DNA from: Meloidogyne chitwoodi | Lineage: Eukaryota > Nematoda > Chromadorea > Rhabditida > Meloidogynidae | Direction: 5' to 3' | Assembly (NCBI GenBank): GCA_015183035.1 | Contig: JACZZP010000003.1 | Location: 2,108,001 to 2,172,000 of the forward strand | DNA: 64,000 nucleotides | Shown: piece by piece, positions 50,114 to 62,900 of the stretch | How the letters are laid out: each line of letters starts with the position of its first letter | How positions within the stretch are numbered: position 1 is the stretch's first letter | Translations under genes and position numbers: made by a program | The notes under the pieces: generated by a model | Seen by the model: the letters and a program-made list of their open reading frames with translations, nothing else | Databases searched by the model: none | Told to the model about the DNA's origin: nothing

Positions 50114-52269
50114 TTATTTCACTGCCCCCAATTGCCGCCAATTTTATTTTTTTTCCTTCCAAAATCTTTTTCAAAAAATCCTTTTAGTTTTTTTTTTTAC
50201 TATTTTTTAAAAAAGGATTCCTTCAATCGTCAAGGAATTTCATTCAATCATTTAGATATTTTATTTATTTTTTTTACTTTAATTTTTAATAGAAAATATT
50301 ATTTTATTAAATTTAAAGTATTTATTTATTGTTTAATACTTTAAATATATTTTTTTATTAAGCCGGAAGTAAAAATAATTTAAAAAAAAAATAAATAAAT
50401 TTATTTTATTAAAATTATTTTGTTAAGACTCTAATAACCAATTTTAAAAATATTTATTTTTTTACTCTCTTCCCACGTTTATTTTTTTTAATTGGTTAAA
50501 TCATTAATTTTATTAAATTTATTTTTGACTTTTCAAATGACAAAAAATTTTTTCTTTATTAAATATATTAATTGACAAATTAAAATCCTAAAGATTTATT
50601 TGGTTTCTCTTTACTTTAAGTTTAATTATCTTTTTTCTTTAATTTTTGCTTCTTATTATTTTATTTTTCAAGTTTATTTTTATTTAAATAATTTCAAGTT
50701 TATTTAAATTTTGAGTTTACAACTTTATTTTCTATTTAAGTTTACAACTTTATTTCCAAGTTTCTTTTTTATTTTAATAATTTCAAGTTTATTTAAGTTT
50801 ATTTATTTCAAGTTTATTTATTTAGTATTTAAAATACATCTTTTAATAAACTTAAATGTTTATCTATATGTTTATTTTCAAGTTTTAATTTCAATTTGTT
50901 TTTTATTTGTTCTATATAAAAGTTTATTTATTTTTTCTTCTATTCTTGTTTATTTATTTAAAATTAATTTAATTTTATTTACAATTATTTTAGTAGTCTT
51001 ATAAATATTAACAGAATTTATTTTATTTAGAATATTCACCCCTATAGCCACTTTTAATGCGCATATTTATTTATTTTTATTTCTCATTTTTCTTAAATTT
51101 AATATTTTTTATTTTTTCTGAACATTATTTTATTTTCTTTATCCTTTTTAAGCTTATTTTAGCTTATTTTTCCCTTGCGCGTTTATTTTTTTATTTTTAT
51201 TTTGTGCCTTGTATTTTTTCTGTTAAATATTATTTTATAAACAATTTACGAGCTAGTATATATATTTATTAATTAGCTTTGGGCAACATTATATTTAGTA
51301 GACACAACGCTGAAGGGAATAAAAAGAAAATTTCAAAATAAAATAATTTTTTTATTGGAAATTTTCCTCTGGCTATTTTGCTATTAAATAAGAAAAAAAT
51401 AAAAAACAAAGACAGCAAAATTTTATTTCAATTTTTTATTTTCTAAAATGTGTGTAGCATCTCTCTACAATACCTGATGAGTTTTTAATTATTTTTTCAA
51501 TATTTTTTAATGACTAATTTATTTAAAAAAATTATTTTTCTTTAAATTTGGAGATTGTTTTATTATTAATACAAGAAAATAATTTTTTAGTAATTTAAGA
51601 AATTTAAAAAAAATTTAAATTGCCTCAGGGCATTTAAAAAAAATTATAATAAATTTATAAAATCAAAAAATAATTTTTTTACTTCTAATAAATATTTTCC
51701 TTTAAAAAATTTAATTAAAAAAAAATATATTTTTAGACCAAAAATTAATTAATTAAATTAAACTTTAATACGTCATTATTCTTTAAAAATTAAATTTAAA
51801 TAAAAAAATATTTTTGTAATTATTTATTTATTTTTCTCTTATTTTTATTTAATTTATTAATGTTTATAAATAAATATTTTTATTTTCCATTTAAGGAAAA
51901 TTTATTTATTAACTTTTAAAAGAGGAGGGCAACTTACTAAAAGTGCTTTTAAAATTTTATTTTATTTTTTCAATTTTTATTTTAAATTCTTTTACTTTTA
52001 ATTTTTTTCTCTGATTGGGCAAAACCATTAATATCATTTAAAGCTAAAAATATATTAAATGCTCTGTTTTTGTCCAGTATTTTTTTTATTTTTTTAAAGA
52101 GAAAGCACCTGCCGTTACTACCATTAAATTTTATTTTTTTTATTTTTTAAATTTTTCTTAAGATTTTTACTATTAAAAATAAATAAAAGTGAGAAGAAAA
52201 AAGGGTGCAAAAAAATAAAAAAAATAAATTGGGGGACAGTGGTATATATTTTATATTTATTTGGGGGGA

Positions 52270-52300
52270 GTAGTAGTAGAGGCAGCTGCTTCTACTAGCT
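52270..52300. repeat. Short hairpin AGTAGAGGCAG / CTGCTTCTACT
   Basis: Eleven-base arms with one G-T type mismatch meet with no loop (GGCAGCTGC), in an otherwise AT-rich region. Confidence 0.5.
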
Positions 52301-55300
52301 ATTTTCTTTTTTTTTCACTCTCGACGATCTTTTTTATTTTTTTTTAATTAATAGGCTACTTCTTTTAATTTTTTTGATACTCTTTTTAAAATAAAAAATT
52401 TTTTTTATTTTTTTTTGTGTCTAAAAGACAATTCCTTGTGGTCAGTGTTTTAGTTAAAAGCAACTGAATAAATAGAAATAAATACTATAAAATTATTTCT
52501 CTATCTAGAATAGACTTGTTAATTTTTAACAACCAATAGAGTATTTATTTAAAAAAAAAATTTATTTAAAATAAAAATTATAAACTACTAAAATTTTGTC
52601 AGACTCAAATAACCCTTAATATTAACTATTGCATTTAACGACCATTAAAAGTGAATTTTTTTATTTTTACTGATAGAGATGTGTATTTAATTTTGTTCTC
52701 TATATATTTTTTATTTTGTCCTTTTCTTGGACGATGAAAAAAAATTAAAACGTTTTAATAGATATACTTATATTTTAGAATTTTGTTTTTTTTCGAGGAA
52801 TTGGTGTCCAATTTAAAAAAAATAAAAGTTAAAAAAATGTGATGAATTAATTAGAAATGAAAAATGTAAAAAATAAATAGGTGTATTTATAATATTTTTA
52901 TATATATATTTTTAATTAATTAATTAATTATTTTTTAGTGTAAATTAAATAAGAAAATAGAGAAGAGGAGATTTTTAGTTAATTTTATTATTTACTAAAA
53001 AAATATTAAAAAATTAAATAAATAAAAATAAGTTTTTTTAAATAAATTCTGAGCTAATTAATTTTTTTTAATTTTAAAAAATTAAAATATATTTACAATT
53101 TAATTTTGGAAAAAAACAATAAAATTAATAAAAATTTTATTTATTAATTAAATTTATTAAAAAATATATTTAATTTATTGATATTACTATTAGGCTTAGT
53201 TATTAAATAAATAGTTGTTTTAAACTTTTCAAGTTTTTTATTTAAATATTTTTAGAAAAAACTTAATTTAATAAAGTTTGCCTCTACAAAGGATAAAGTT
53301 GTCTATAAAATCAAAAATTATTTAAAATTACCAAAAATTTAAAATTAAAAAAATTTTTTAAAATTAAAAGTACATAATATCCGTCGTCAATTTTAGATCA
53401 CAAAAATCGGGACAAAAATAGAGTAAAATACCTCCTAAAATTCTTTTATGTATCGCGGGTAGTGGTAGTGCGCTTTCACCAATATTTCTTCTTCTCGCCC
53501 CGATTTTTAAATTATTTTTGCGAAATTAAATTTTTTTTTCATTTTTATTATTCTCCTTTTTAATTTTAAAATTTACTAAAAAGTTGTGAAATTTAAAAAG
53601 AAATTTATTTTATGAATTAAAAATAAAATTATATACACTCAAGTTATGCCTTAATTAAATTAAATAATTTAACCAAAATAATTTATTTTATATTTTTGGT
53701 ATTAATAAATAGAGAATTAAATTTGCTACAAAAATAATAAAGAATCAAATTTTTCAGGTTAATTTGTTAAATGTTATAACCAAAAAACCCCTATTTTTCT
53801 TGAAAAATGCTAGTTTTTTAAGCATAACTTTTTTGTTTTTCACATAAAATTAATTTTTAAAATATATCTTGTAGCTAATATTTAATTTTCTTTTTAAAAA
53901 CACCAAAATTATTTTTTCCGGTCAATCGACTCTAGAGTAATGAAGTGAAAAGTAAGTGGGGTCGTCTCGCGCAACTAAGACAGCTTTCTTTTATTTTTAG
54001 ATTTTTCTAAAAAACTTTAAATTATTTAAAAAAACTTTTTTAAATAATAAAACAAAATAATATTTTATTTAACAAGCTAATAAAACATCAAAATAAATAA
54101 TAAAAATAAGCAAAATATTTAAATTCTCAGACTCTAATGTCCTAATTATTTTTATAATATTTTTATTAAAAAAAAATTTTTTTGTTGGTTTTCATGTGTT
54201 TTAAATAAAAATGCTAAGTTTTGTTGCCAACAAAATTTATAGTAAAAAAAATGTATTATAATTTTTGGCTTTGGCATATTAATTTTTTGTCGCGCGCGAA
54301 TGTTGACCAAAACACACAAAGAGAAAAAAAAACATTTTTACAAGCTTTCCTTATTTAGATTTTTTTAAAAAAGAGTAAAATATATAAGTATTTATTATAT
54401 TTTTATTTTTTAATTTTTTAATAATTTATTTTTGCAAAGGAGTGTTTTTACACCTTTTATTTATTAAACAGACCATATATTCGCAAAACACACAGATTTT
54501 TTTGTCTTAAAATTAAACGTATTTTAAATTAAAAAAATCGTATCTTTATTTATTGCTTTTATATTACCTTTTTCTGATTTAAAAAATATCAGTTATATTA
54601 TTCTAAATTTAATTAATATACCTACTTCATATATATCTAGTCGATGTCTAAATACCTATAAAATTGAGTGTTTAATAAATAAATAATTTTAATTTTTAAT
54701 TAGACTCTAGTGACATACTTCTTATTTTTGTAATAAATATTTTTTTAAATATATCGCTTTTGTTAAATTTTATTTGAGAGACTCTAATTGTTTGGGTATA
54801 TATTATAGTATATAAAAGAATTTTTATTTTGACGAATATATGGACAATTTTGTTCTCTGACTTTTTTTTAATAAAATATTATTTTTTTTTTTAATAAAAT
54901 ATTATTATTATTTTTTTAATAAAATATTGCGCATTAAAAGCTTTAATAATAAAAAGCAACTCTTTAATTGGGACAAAGTCCAAAAATTAAATAAATAAAT
55001 AAATAAATAAAAATGTTATATTTTAATAATTATTTATTTAGAATATTTGCAGCCGTCTTATTACTTTGTTTAAATAAATTTATTTATTTATTTTAGTATT
55101 TTATTTTTTTTTAATATTTTTGCCTTTAATAAAATCTCATTAATACACCTTTATTTATATTTTTTTATTTTGGCTTTAAATTAATATACTCTATTAAATT
55201 TATATTAATTAATTAAATAACTAAATATATAGGTATATAAATATTTTTTATTTTAAAAAATATAATATATTGGAGAGTTTGTTAAATTTAATAAAAAAAT

Positions 55301-57499
55301 TTTATTTGACATTAGAGTCTTTAAATATATTTTTTTAATTAAATTTTTTTTTAATTTTATAGTCTTTTCTGTATTTTAATACTTAAATATAACCTTTACT
55401 TTATTTTTTAAATAATTGGATTTTCTTAAATTATTAAAATGGCTTTATTTAATGGGTGGATTTATTAAAAAAAATATTTTTATTTTTTAATTTTTATTTT
55501 TTAATTTTTATTTTTCTTATCCAGGTTATTTAATAATAAGTATTATTAAATAATTTTATTTTGACTATTTAAAACACAATTTACTCTTTTTACCTTTATA
55601 CCTATTTTATATATATTTTCTGACTGTTAAACTCTCCCTCCAAATATTAAAATAAAATAAATATAAATTTATTAATTTTCTCATTTTATATAATTTAAGT
55701 AAAACCAATAATAATAATAATATTTATTTTTAATTTTCTCTCTCTACACTTTTAATTATATTTTTTTCTCTTTTGGTTATAATGTCCGCGCTTTTATATT
55801 TAATTTAAAATAAAATAATTTTTTGTTTTGCCAGCTTTTGCAGTATATCAGTTAAAATATTTTTTCTAAAATAGAGTTGAAAAATTAGATCATTTTTATT
55901 TATTTTTATTAAATTTTATTTCTCTACTTATTTTTATTATTATTAAATAGAGGACATCTTTACTGATTTTTAGCATTTTTTAAAATAATTTAATTTAAAA
56001 TTTAATTCTACATTTTTATAATTTTTTTTTTGCATTTAAAATAACTATTTACTTTACATAAATTAATTTTATAAATATTTAATTTTATAAAATTATTATT
56101 TTTTATCCAAATATATATTTATAAAAGTATTAAATTTAATTTATTATTTTTTTAATATATTTTAAAAATTATTTTTCTATTTATTTTTGTTTATTTAACT
56201 TTTAATACTATAAATTTAAAAATTATTAAGTCTGTAACATTATATATATTTTTATTTTAATAAAAAAAAATTTTTTGAATAAAAAACAACCTTTTTTTCC
56301 AATGAGTTTATTAAATTATTATTTTTAAAATTATTATTTTTATATAAATAATTTTAAAATTCAATTCTTTTTAATTTATCTTCTATTTTTTAAATAATAT
56401 TCTTTTAAAATAATTATTTATATATTTTTTGAATATTTTAAAAAAATTTAAAAATGACTTTTTAATTAATTTTCTCTTATTTTCCTCAAAATTAATTAAA
56501 AAAAATTTTTTTTTATTTTTTAATTTATTTAATCTTTCTTTGAATTTTAATAATTTTATTTTTATATTTTTTTTAATCCCAAAGCAATTTGACTTTTTAT
56601 TATTTCTTTCTTCTCTTAAAATGTCCCTTTATCCTCTTTTTTTTAAATTATTATTTTTAAATTAATATTTTCCCTTTATCTTTTTTTAATAAATAAATAA
56701 ATATTCAATCCCCTCAATTTTAAAGGCCATTTTTTTATTTTTTTTCTTCCTAACTTTAAAAAATTTTTTTTTTTTAATTTCCATTTTTTAAACAAAAAAT
56801 CAAGGGCATTTTTTTTACCTTTTTTGAGGTTTATCTCTCCCCCGCCTTTTTTATTTTATTTTCTTTATTTTTGCCGCTTTTTTATTCTCTTTTTTTCAAT
56901 TAAATTTATTTTTAATAATTTTATCTTCTTTTCTTTTTTTATTTTTTTGTCATTAATTTGAGAATTTAAATAGTTCCTTTTTCTATAATTTTTTTAAAAT
57001 AAATATTTTATTTAAAATGTTTTTTTTTTTAATATTTAAATAAATAAATATATTAATTTTAATTTTTAATTACTTACTTTTTCATATTATTTTTCTTTTC
57101 TCTTTTTTATTTAAAAAAGACAAAATGTTATTTTTTTATTATTATTTTTTAAATAAATTTGCATAGTCCGGTTATTTTTTTAAATTTAAAACTGCCCAAT
57201 TCAATTTTAAATTTTTCTTTTTTTATTTTAGAAGCACTAAAAAATAAATTTTAAAAAAGGCCGAAAATTAAATCTTTCCTTTTTTTATTTTTTCTATAAT
57301 TTTTTTTAGTGCATTTTTTTAAATATATTTTTATCTCCAATATGTCGCGACAAAACAAAAATGAATTTGAGGAAGAATTTCCATAAATTTTTTAAAAAGG
57401 AAATGATAAAAATTCTTCCTTTTTTAAATTTTAGTAAAATAAAAAAATTTTTTTTTTTTGAATATTTTAAATCTTTTTAATTTTTAAAATGCTCGTTGA

Positions 57500-57838
57500 G
57501 TGCTAGGTCAGTTGAGTGCCTTTGTTTATAGTTTCTCGATAAATTTTCAAATAATTTTTTTTTATTTTCTTCCTCCCATGAGTAGAAATTTTTTTTAAAT
57601 TTATTTATAAAAGAAATATTTATTTAGAAGCAAAATAAAAAAATTAACAAATGCTTGATACCACCTAAATCGTTTATTTTCGTATAAAATTTTGTTTTAA
57701 TTTTTAAAAAAGTTAATAAATTTTAAATTAGTTCTTTTTTATAGAAAATTTTTTGCTCTATCGAATGGTATCATTATTTTCTATATTTGACTATTTATTC
57801 AAAAGTTATGAAGGATCGCACTCAACCGACCATGTCAC
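57500..57838. mobile_element. 339-bp MITE with GGTCAGTTGAGTGC ends
   Basis: GTGCTAGGTCAGTTGAGTGC on the left and (reverse) GTGACATGGTCGGTTGAGTG on the right are terminal inverted repeats of about 21 bases. An inner pair TGATACCA/TGGTATCA also faces. AAAAGTTATGAAG near the right end recalls the element at 49354-49684. Confidence 0.65.
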
Positions 57839-60588
57839 CTAATTTCATATATTTTTTAATTTTTTTTATTTTTAATCGCTAAAATTAATCAAAGTCTCCA
57901 TTGCTAATAAAATCAAAAAAATTGAAATAAATAAATAAAGTAAAATTCAATCTCCCCTTTTCTATTGGCCATTCCCGACCAAAAAGCCCCTACCGCGTCC
58001 TGCCGCGAAAAAATTTTTTTTCTATTCGTTCGTAATTTTGTGAAATTCTCTTCTCCATTTTTTAAACACCCAATATATTTTGCTGTTAAAAAAGCTAAAC
58101 AAATATATAAATTTATAAAAATAAATAAATAAATAAAACTATAGAATACCATTGGGCAGAGTTATTTTAATGGATGGACGGAAAATTATTTTTTAAACAT
58201 TTTTAAACGCTTTTTTCATATCAATGTTTTTTTATTTTATATTTAATATTTAAATTAAATATTTAAAAAAAATAATTTTATTTTTTCCCTTCCCTCTACT
58301 ACCATTGTAGGAAAGGAACAACAGAATATCAAAAGCCATAACTTTAAAATGGCTTAACCTTTTTTTAAGATTCTTTATATTAATTAAAAGAGGAGAAAAT
58401 TCTCTATAAAATTTACTATATTCAAAATTTTAAATTACTGATAAAAAATTTTTAGGGTCAAAAAAGTGTTCTTTTTTCTAGCCTTAGAACCTGTTGATTT
58501 TTCCGAATAACTTCTTTTAAATATTCATCTTTTTTAAAGTTTTTATTTTTAAATAGAGGATAAAATTCTCTATAAAAATATATTAAAATCAAAATTTTAC
58601 ATATTTTTTAAAAAAAGTTATGCCTCAAAAACTAACATTTACTCTAAGCCTTTCATGTCTTCGTTTAATTTTCCCAATAACTTATTTATTTTCTTATTTA
58701 AAAATTTTATTTTTAATCTATTTTGTAGAGAAATTTCTTCTCTTTTTAATGATAAAAATTAAATTTAAAAAAGCTTTATTTTTTCTTGAGTTATGAGAAA
58801 AAGAAAACTAAAAAAACTGTGTCTCTATACTTAAATTCTCTCCCCTTAGTTTTTTAATTTCTTTTTTGTGTTCATTTCCTTTTTATTATTTTTGCTTATT
58901 TTTAGTATTTTAATTATTCCCTAAAGAATTTAAAATTTTTAAAAACAAAAAATTATTTTTTCAAATTTTTTAAACAAAAATAATAAATTAAAATTGAGTG
59001 CCGCCATTTATTTTTTTTAATATGAAAGAAAAAAAATTAATTTTACGAAAAATAAAATAGCGATAAAGCAAAATAAAATTTTATTACATTAAAAAAATAT
59101 TATTTTTTTACATTTTGATTTTAAAATTAAAATAGAAAAGAATTGTAAAATTAAATAAATTTATTTAATTGATTTTTTAATTTAATTTAAATAAAATATA
59201 TTTTTTATTAAAATAATTTATTAAAAATTAAAAATTTTTTTTTAAATTTTTAATAAGATAAGGAAATAAATAAATAAATTTATTAATAATTATAAAAAAT
59301 TATAAATATTTTTTTAATTAAATTTTACTAATAAAAAAAATTAAAATTCTAAATAATATTTTTTCAATATACCCCCCTCTATTAATTTTTAATAAAAAAA
59401 TTAATTTAAAAAATTTTATTTAAATTTCCTTTATATTTTTTTTAAATTAAATTTTATATTTATTATTTTATTTTATTTTTTTTTAATAAAAATTAAATTT
59501 TAAAATATTTAATTTAAAATTCATAAATTAATTTAATTTAATATTTTTTTCAATTTTTCAGAATTTTTATGGTGGCTTTAAATAAATAAATAATTAATTT
59601 AATTGACGACTTTTCATTTTTTCCTTCTTATCGTCAGTCAAAGAAAATTTTAATTTTTTATTTAAATTCAAAATATATTAATTGACAAAATTGTTGGAGA
59701 CAACAACAACACTATTTGTGTATTTTGCTTATTTTTGCTTTTCTTTCGGTGGGAAAATTTTTTTTTTTTTTAAAAAAATTTTTTTTTAAAATTAAAATTA
59801 TTACTCCACACTTTGAATAATTTTTAATTAAAATTTTGAATTTTTTTAAATTTTTAGAATTTAATAATTTTTAATTTTAATAATATATAAATAGTTTTAG
59901 AGGAGAGAAAATTTAAATATTTTAAAATTGTGTGAGTAAACTAATTTTTTTTTTAAATTTAAATAATAATCAGATTTTGGAGGATATTTATTTTTATTTA
60001 AATTTAATAAAATAATTTTATTTATTTTTTATAAAAAAAAATAAATTTAAGAATAAAAAAAAATATTTAAATTTATATTTAATTAATTTTTTTTACAAAA
60101 TTTCAAAAGAATTAATATTTATTCGGTAAATTGTCCATTTGGTGAAATATTCCTAAAATTAAATTTATTTATATTTTTTTCATAAATTTAAAAATTAATT
60201 TACTTAAATAAATATTTAATTTAAATTTAAAAAAAAAATATTCTTTAATTAATTATTTTTAAAAATGTCAATATTCTTTTAATTTAAAAAATAATTTTTT
60301 TTGTAACAATTCCCCCTTTTTTATTTTAAAATATATATACTTTTTTGCTTTGGCATTTTTTTATTTTTAAATAAAAATGTTGTAAATGGCGCCATTTTTA
60401 ACATTTTATTTTTGCCTTTTTATTAAAAAAAATATATATATAATTTAATTTTTTTTTAATTATTTTTAAAGTAATAAAAATAAAATTATTATTAATTTTT
60501 TATTTTTATTATTTAGCTTTTTACCTTTGCGGTTTTTTTTTTAATTAATTTTTTAATTTTATTTTTAACCATTTTATTTAAAAAAATA
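57839..60588. other. Gene-free AT-rich region
   Basis: A short G+C-richer stretch at 57970-58020 (CCCGACCAAAAAGCCCCTAC) gives a chance-looking minus frame at 57913-58152. From 58318 to 58800 the phrase (C)ATAACTT or its complement recurs five times, suggesting decayed relatives of the element at 49354. I see no gene. Confidence 0.45.
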
Positions 60589-60883
60589 TACCGCATTTCC
60601 TATAATAGTGCTCCTGGAGTACTATTTTTCAACCTACCTCCAAAAGGGAGTACTATTTCAGGGTGGAGCACTAATTAAGGGTGGAGTACTATTTTTCAAC
60701 CCTCCTCCAAGATTTTTTGACCAAAAATTTAAAATGGTCATGACCGGGCATATGACCGAAAATCGTCAAATGTCACTGACCGTTATTTAATTTTTCCCCT
60801 TTTCTTTCCCTTCTTTCACTCTTACATGGGGAAGAGAAGAATTATTAATGAGAAAGATTTATTTAGAATTAATTTGAATCTTA

Positions 60884-61084
60884 TGTTAGTTGAGTATGGT
60901 TAAGTGGTTAGTGTGTTTGATAGGTTCGAGTCCTTTGAGGTTTAGTTCCTGTCGTTAGTTATTATAAAATTTGTTTATCCTTATTTTTCTTTAATTTTTA
61001 AACATTTTAGAAGAAAAAATAATCCTATATTTTTGTTTCAACGTTAAAAAAGGTAATTTTTGGCAACTAAAGTAATAATTTTTC
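60884..61084 (+). mobile_element. tRNA-derived SINE-like copy 2
   Basis: An A box TGGTTAAGTGGTTAG is followed by a B box GGTTCGAGTCC at 60923-60933 and, 130 bases on, by the same tail as copy 1 (TTTTAGAAG, then GGCAACTAAAGTAAT). The A-to-B spacing is shorter than in copy 1. It lies inside the composite element at 60589-61833. Confidence 0.6.
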
Positions 61085-61119
61085 AAAAATTTTCGCCTGC
61101 AGCGCAAAAACTACACGAC

Positions 61120-61185
61120 ACCCGAAATTTATGAAAATCTACCCGACCCGAACCCGGCACTTGAGCTCACCCGCGGCAACCCTGG
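61120..61185. repeat. CCCGACCCGAACCC block ending CGGCAACCCTG
   Basis: A G+C-rich block of CCCGACCCGAACCCGG words ends in GCGGCAACCCTG, the form of a hAT terminal end read inward (CAGGGTTGCC). The opposite end was not found nearby, so it looks like a truncated hAT-like end. Confidence 0.4.
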
Positions 61186-61833
61186 TCGGGATTCCAGAAA
61201 TCTGAATTTTTTTATTTTTAGTGCACCGATTGAGCATTTTTTTGCAGTATTCTTTTGCTACCCATTAAAAGCATAAACTGTTGAATTACAGCCCTATTTA
61301 TCTATTTAAATCATTCATTAATGAATTAAGTTTATTTAAATGTATTCTTTTTAATTATTACTATACTATAAATAAATTTAAAACAAAAATATATGCCATA
61401 TGAATTTTTGTAGCCCTTAAATTTCAAAAATTTTCAGGTCATGTTCGGTCATGACCAAACGTGACCTGACCTACCGAAATTGCGATCATGGTCAGGTATT
61501 TTTGATGACCGAAATTTCCGGTCAGGTCAGGTCATTTTTATGACCGGGAAAAGGCCGGTCACGCAAACACTTATGCACAGCACAATAACATTTTATCAGA
61601 CATTTTTAGACTAAAAATAAAAAAAAAGTAGCTATAAACGATTGCAGAGAATAAATAAATGTTTAAAAGAATAAGCACGTTATTTTTATATTTTTTAAAT
61701 AGAGTGGAGTACTATTTCAGGGTGGAGCACTATTTCAGGGTGGAGTACTATTTTTCAACCTACCTCCAAAAGGGAGTACTATTTCAGGGTGGAGCACTAA
61801 TTAAGGGGGAGCACTATTATAGGAAATACGGTA

Positions 61834-62532
61834 TGTATACTCTCTTTATTTACTTCAAATATTTTATTTTTTAACAAGAAAATTTTTTATTATTATTATT
61901 TAAATTAATTTTTATTTTTTTAAATTTAAAAAGATTGTCAAAAATAAAAAAATTAATTTTTTTATTTCTTAGATAAATTTTTTAAATTTATTTGGACATA
62001 TTATTTCCTTAAAATCCCAATTTTATTTATTTATTTATTTAAACATTGTTCAATTTAATTATTAAAAAAAAATAAAAAATTGTGTGTTTTAATTAATTAA
62101 TTTTAATATTATTTTTATTTTTCTTTTTAAATTATTTTATTAAATTTAATTTTTTTTATTTGTGCTATATTCTTCTCAGTCTTTTATTAAAATTGTTTAT
62201 TTTTTTTTAATCTAAATTTTTTAAAATTAAAAAAAAATATTACTTCTAACCCCAAATATTCCCTTTTTAAATTTAAATTTAATAGTTAAAATTTAAATTT
62301 AATTTATTTTTTTTATTTTGTCTCAAAATATATTCTCTTCTTAATTAATGCAAATCCTTCTTAAAATTTCTCTCATTTAAAAAAAATTATTTTCAAAATT
62401 TTTAAATTAAACCAATTTAATAAAACTAATCTAAATTTTATTTTTTTATTTTTTTTAATTTTATAAAATTATTTGAAAAAAAAATTAATTAATTAATTAA
62501 ATATTGTTTAATAAAGTCAGTGGAATTTTTTT
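61834..62532. other. AT-rich spacer without a gene
   Basis: Nothing beyond A/T low-complexity sequence was seen between the two flanking elements. Confidence 0.5.
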
Positions 62533-62900
62533 AGGTTTTCTTCCCCACCCCCCATTTCGGTGCCAAAATTTTGAGTGCCAACTAATACTTTTATATAAAA
62601 TTTATATTAACGAAATTATGTTGGTGGAATATATATATTCTCTTATCGAATTTATAATTTCTTCAAATGAATCAGAACTTTGCAGAATTTGCTTCATCAG
62701 GACATTCTGTCGAATTATAGGGCATTTTAATTTGATTATTTTTTAATTTTATATATTTTAATTTTTATTATGTACATTAATTTGTTTTATATATATAAAT
62801 GTTTATTGACCAGTGTGATCATAAAAATAAAACAAAATAAGGATTGGGCACTCAAAATTTTGGCACCAAAATAGGGGGTGGGGCAGAAGGAAAAGAACCT
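62533..62900. mobile_element. 368-bp MITE with about 50-bp terminal inverted repeats
   Basis: Both ends carry CCCCACCCCC, a short CATTT/TATTT-type spacer and GGTGCCAAAATTTTGAGTGC when read inward. The outermost ends are AGGTTTTCTTCC and (reverse) AGGTTCTTTTCC. The ORF at 62504-62746 is a by-product. T runs on the left and A/T flanks on the right obscure any target duplication. Confidence 0.75.

Larger units (their letters stand above)
49700..57499. other. Gene-free, strongly T-rich region
   Basis: ORFs such as 50132-50344, 50711-51004, 51057-51272 and 56429-56665 encode only Phe/Leu/Ile/Lys stretches and are chance. There are small landmarks at 50041-50113 (pyrimidine tract), 52270-52300 (hairpin around GGCAGCTGC) and 53403-53508 (facing AAAATCGGG and CCCGATTTT). 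Confidence 0.5.
60589..61833. mobile_element. 1.24-kb composite element with TACCG ends
   Basis: TACCGCATTTCCTATAATAG on the left and (reverse) TACCGTATTTCCTATAATAG on the right, both continuing TGCTCC, are terminal inverted repeats, possibly with a TA target duplication. Inside each end are repeats of GGGTGGAGTACTATTTCAGG. Further in come blocks of GGTCATGACCG-type words (60735-60782 and 61436-61566), then a SINE-like copy. It has no transposase; ORFs at 60608 and 61659 are by-products of the repeats. Confidence 0.75.

Noticed and set aside
49981..51272. Several plus-strand ORFs of 70-97 codons that look like membrane proteins
   Set aside because: They are almost only Phe, Leu, Ile and Tyr from T-rich, partly tandem sequence; no exon structure or balanced codon use.
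57913..58152. A minus-strand ORF with a G+C-richer central part
   Set aside because: The flanks are A/T low complexity and no splice sites frame the central part; more likely a repeat remnant than an exon.
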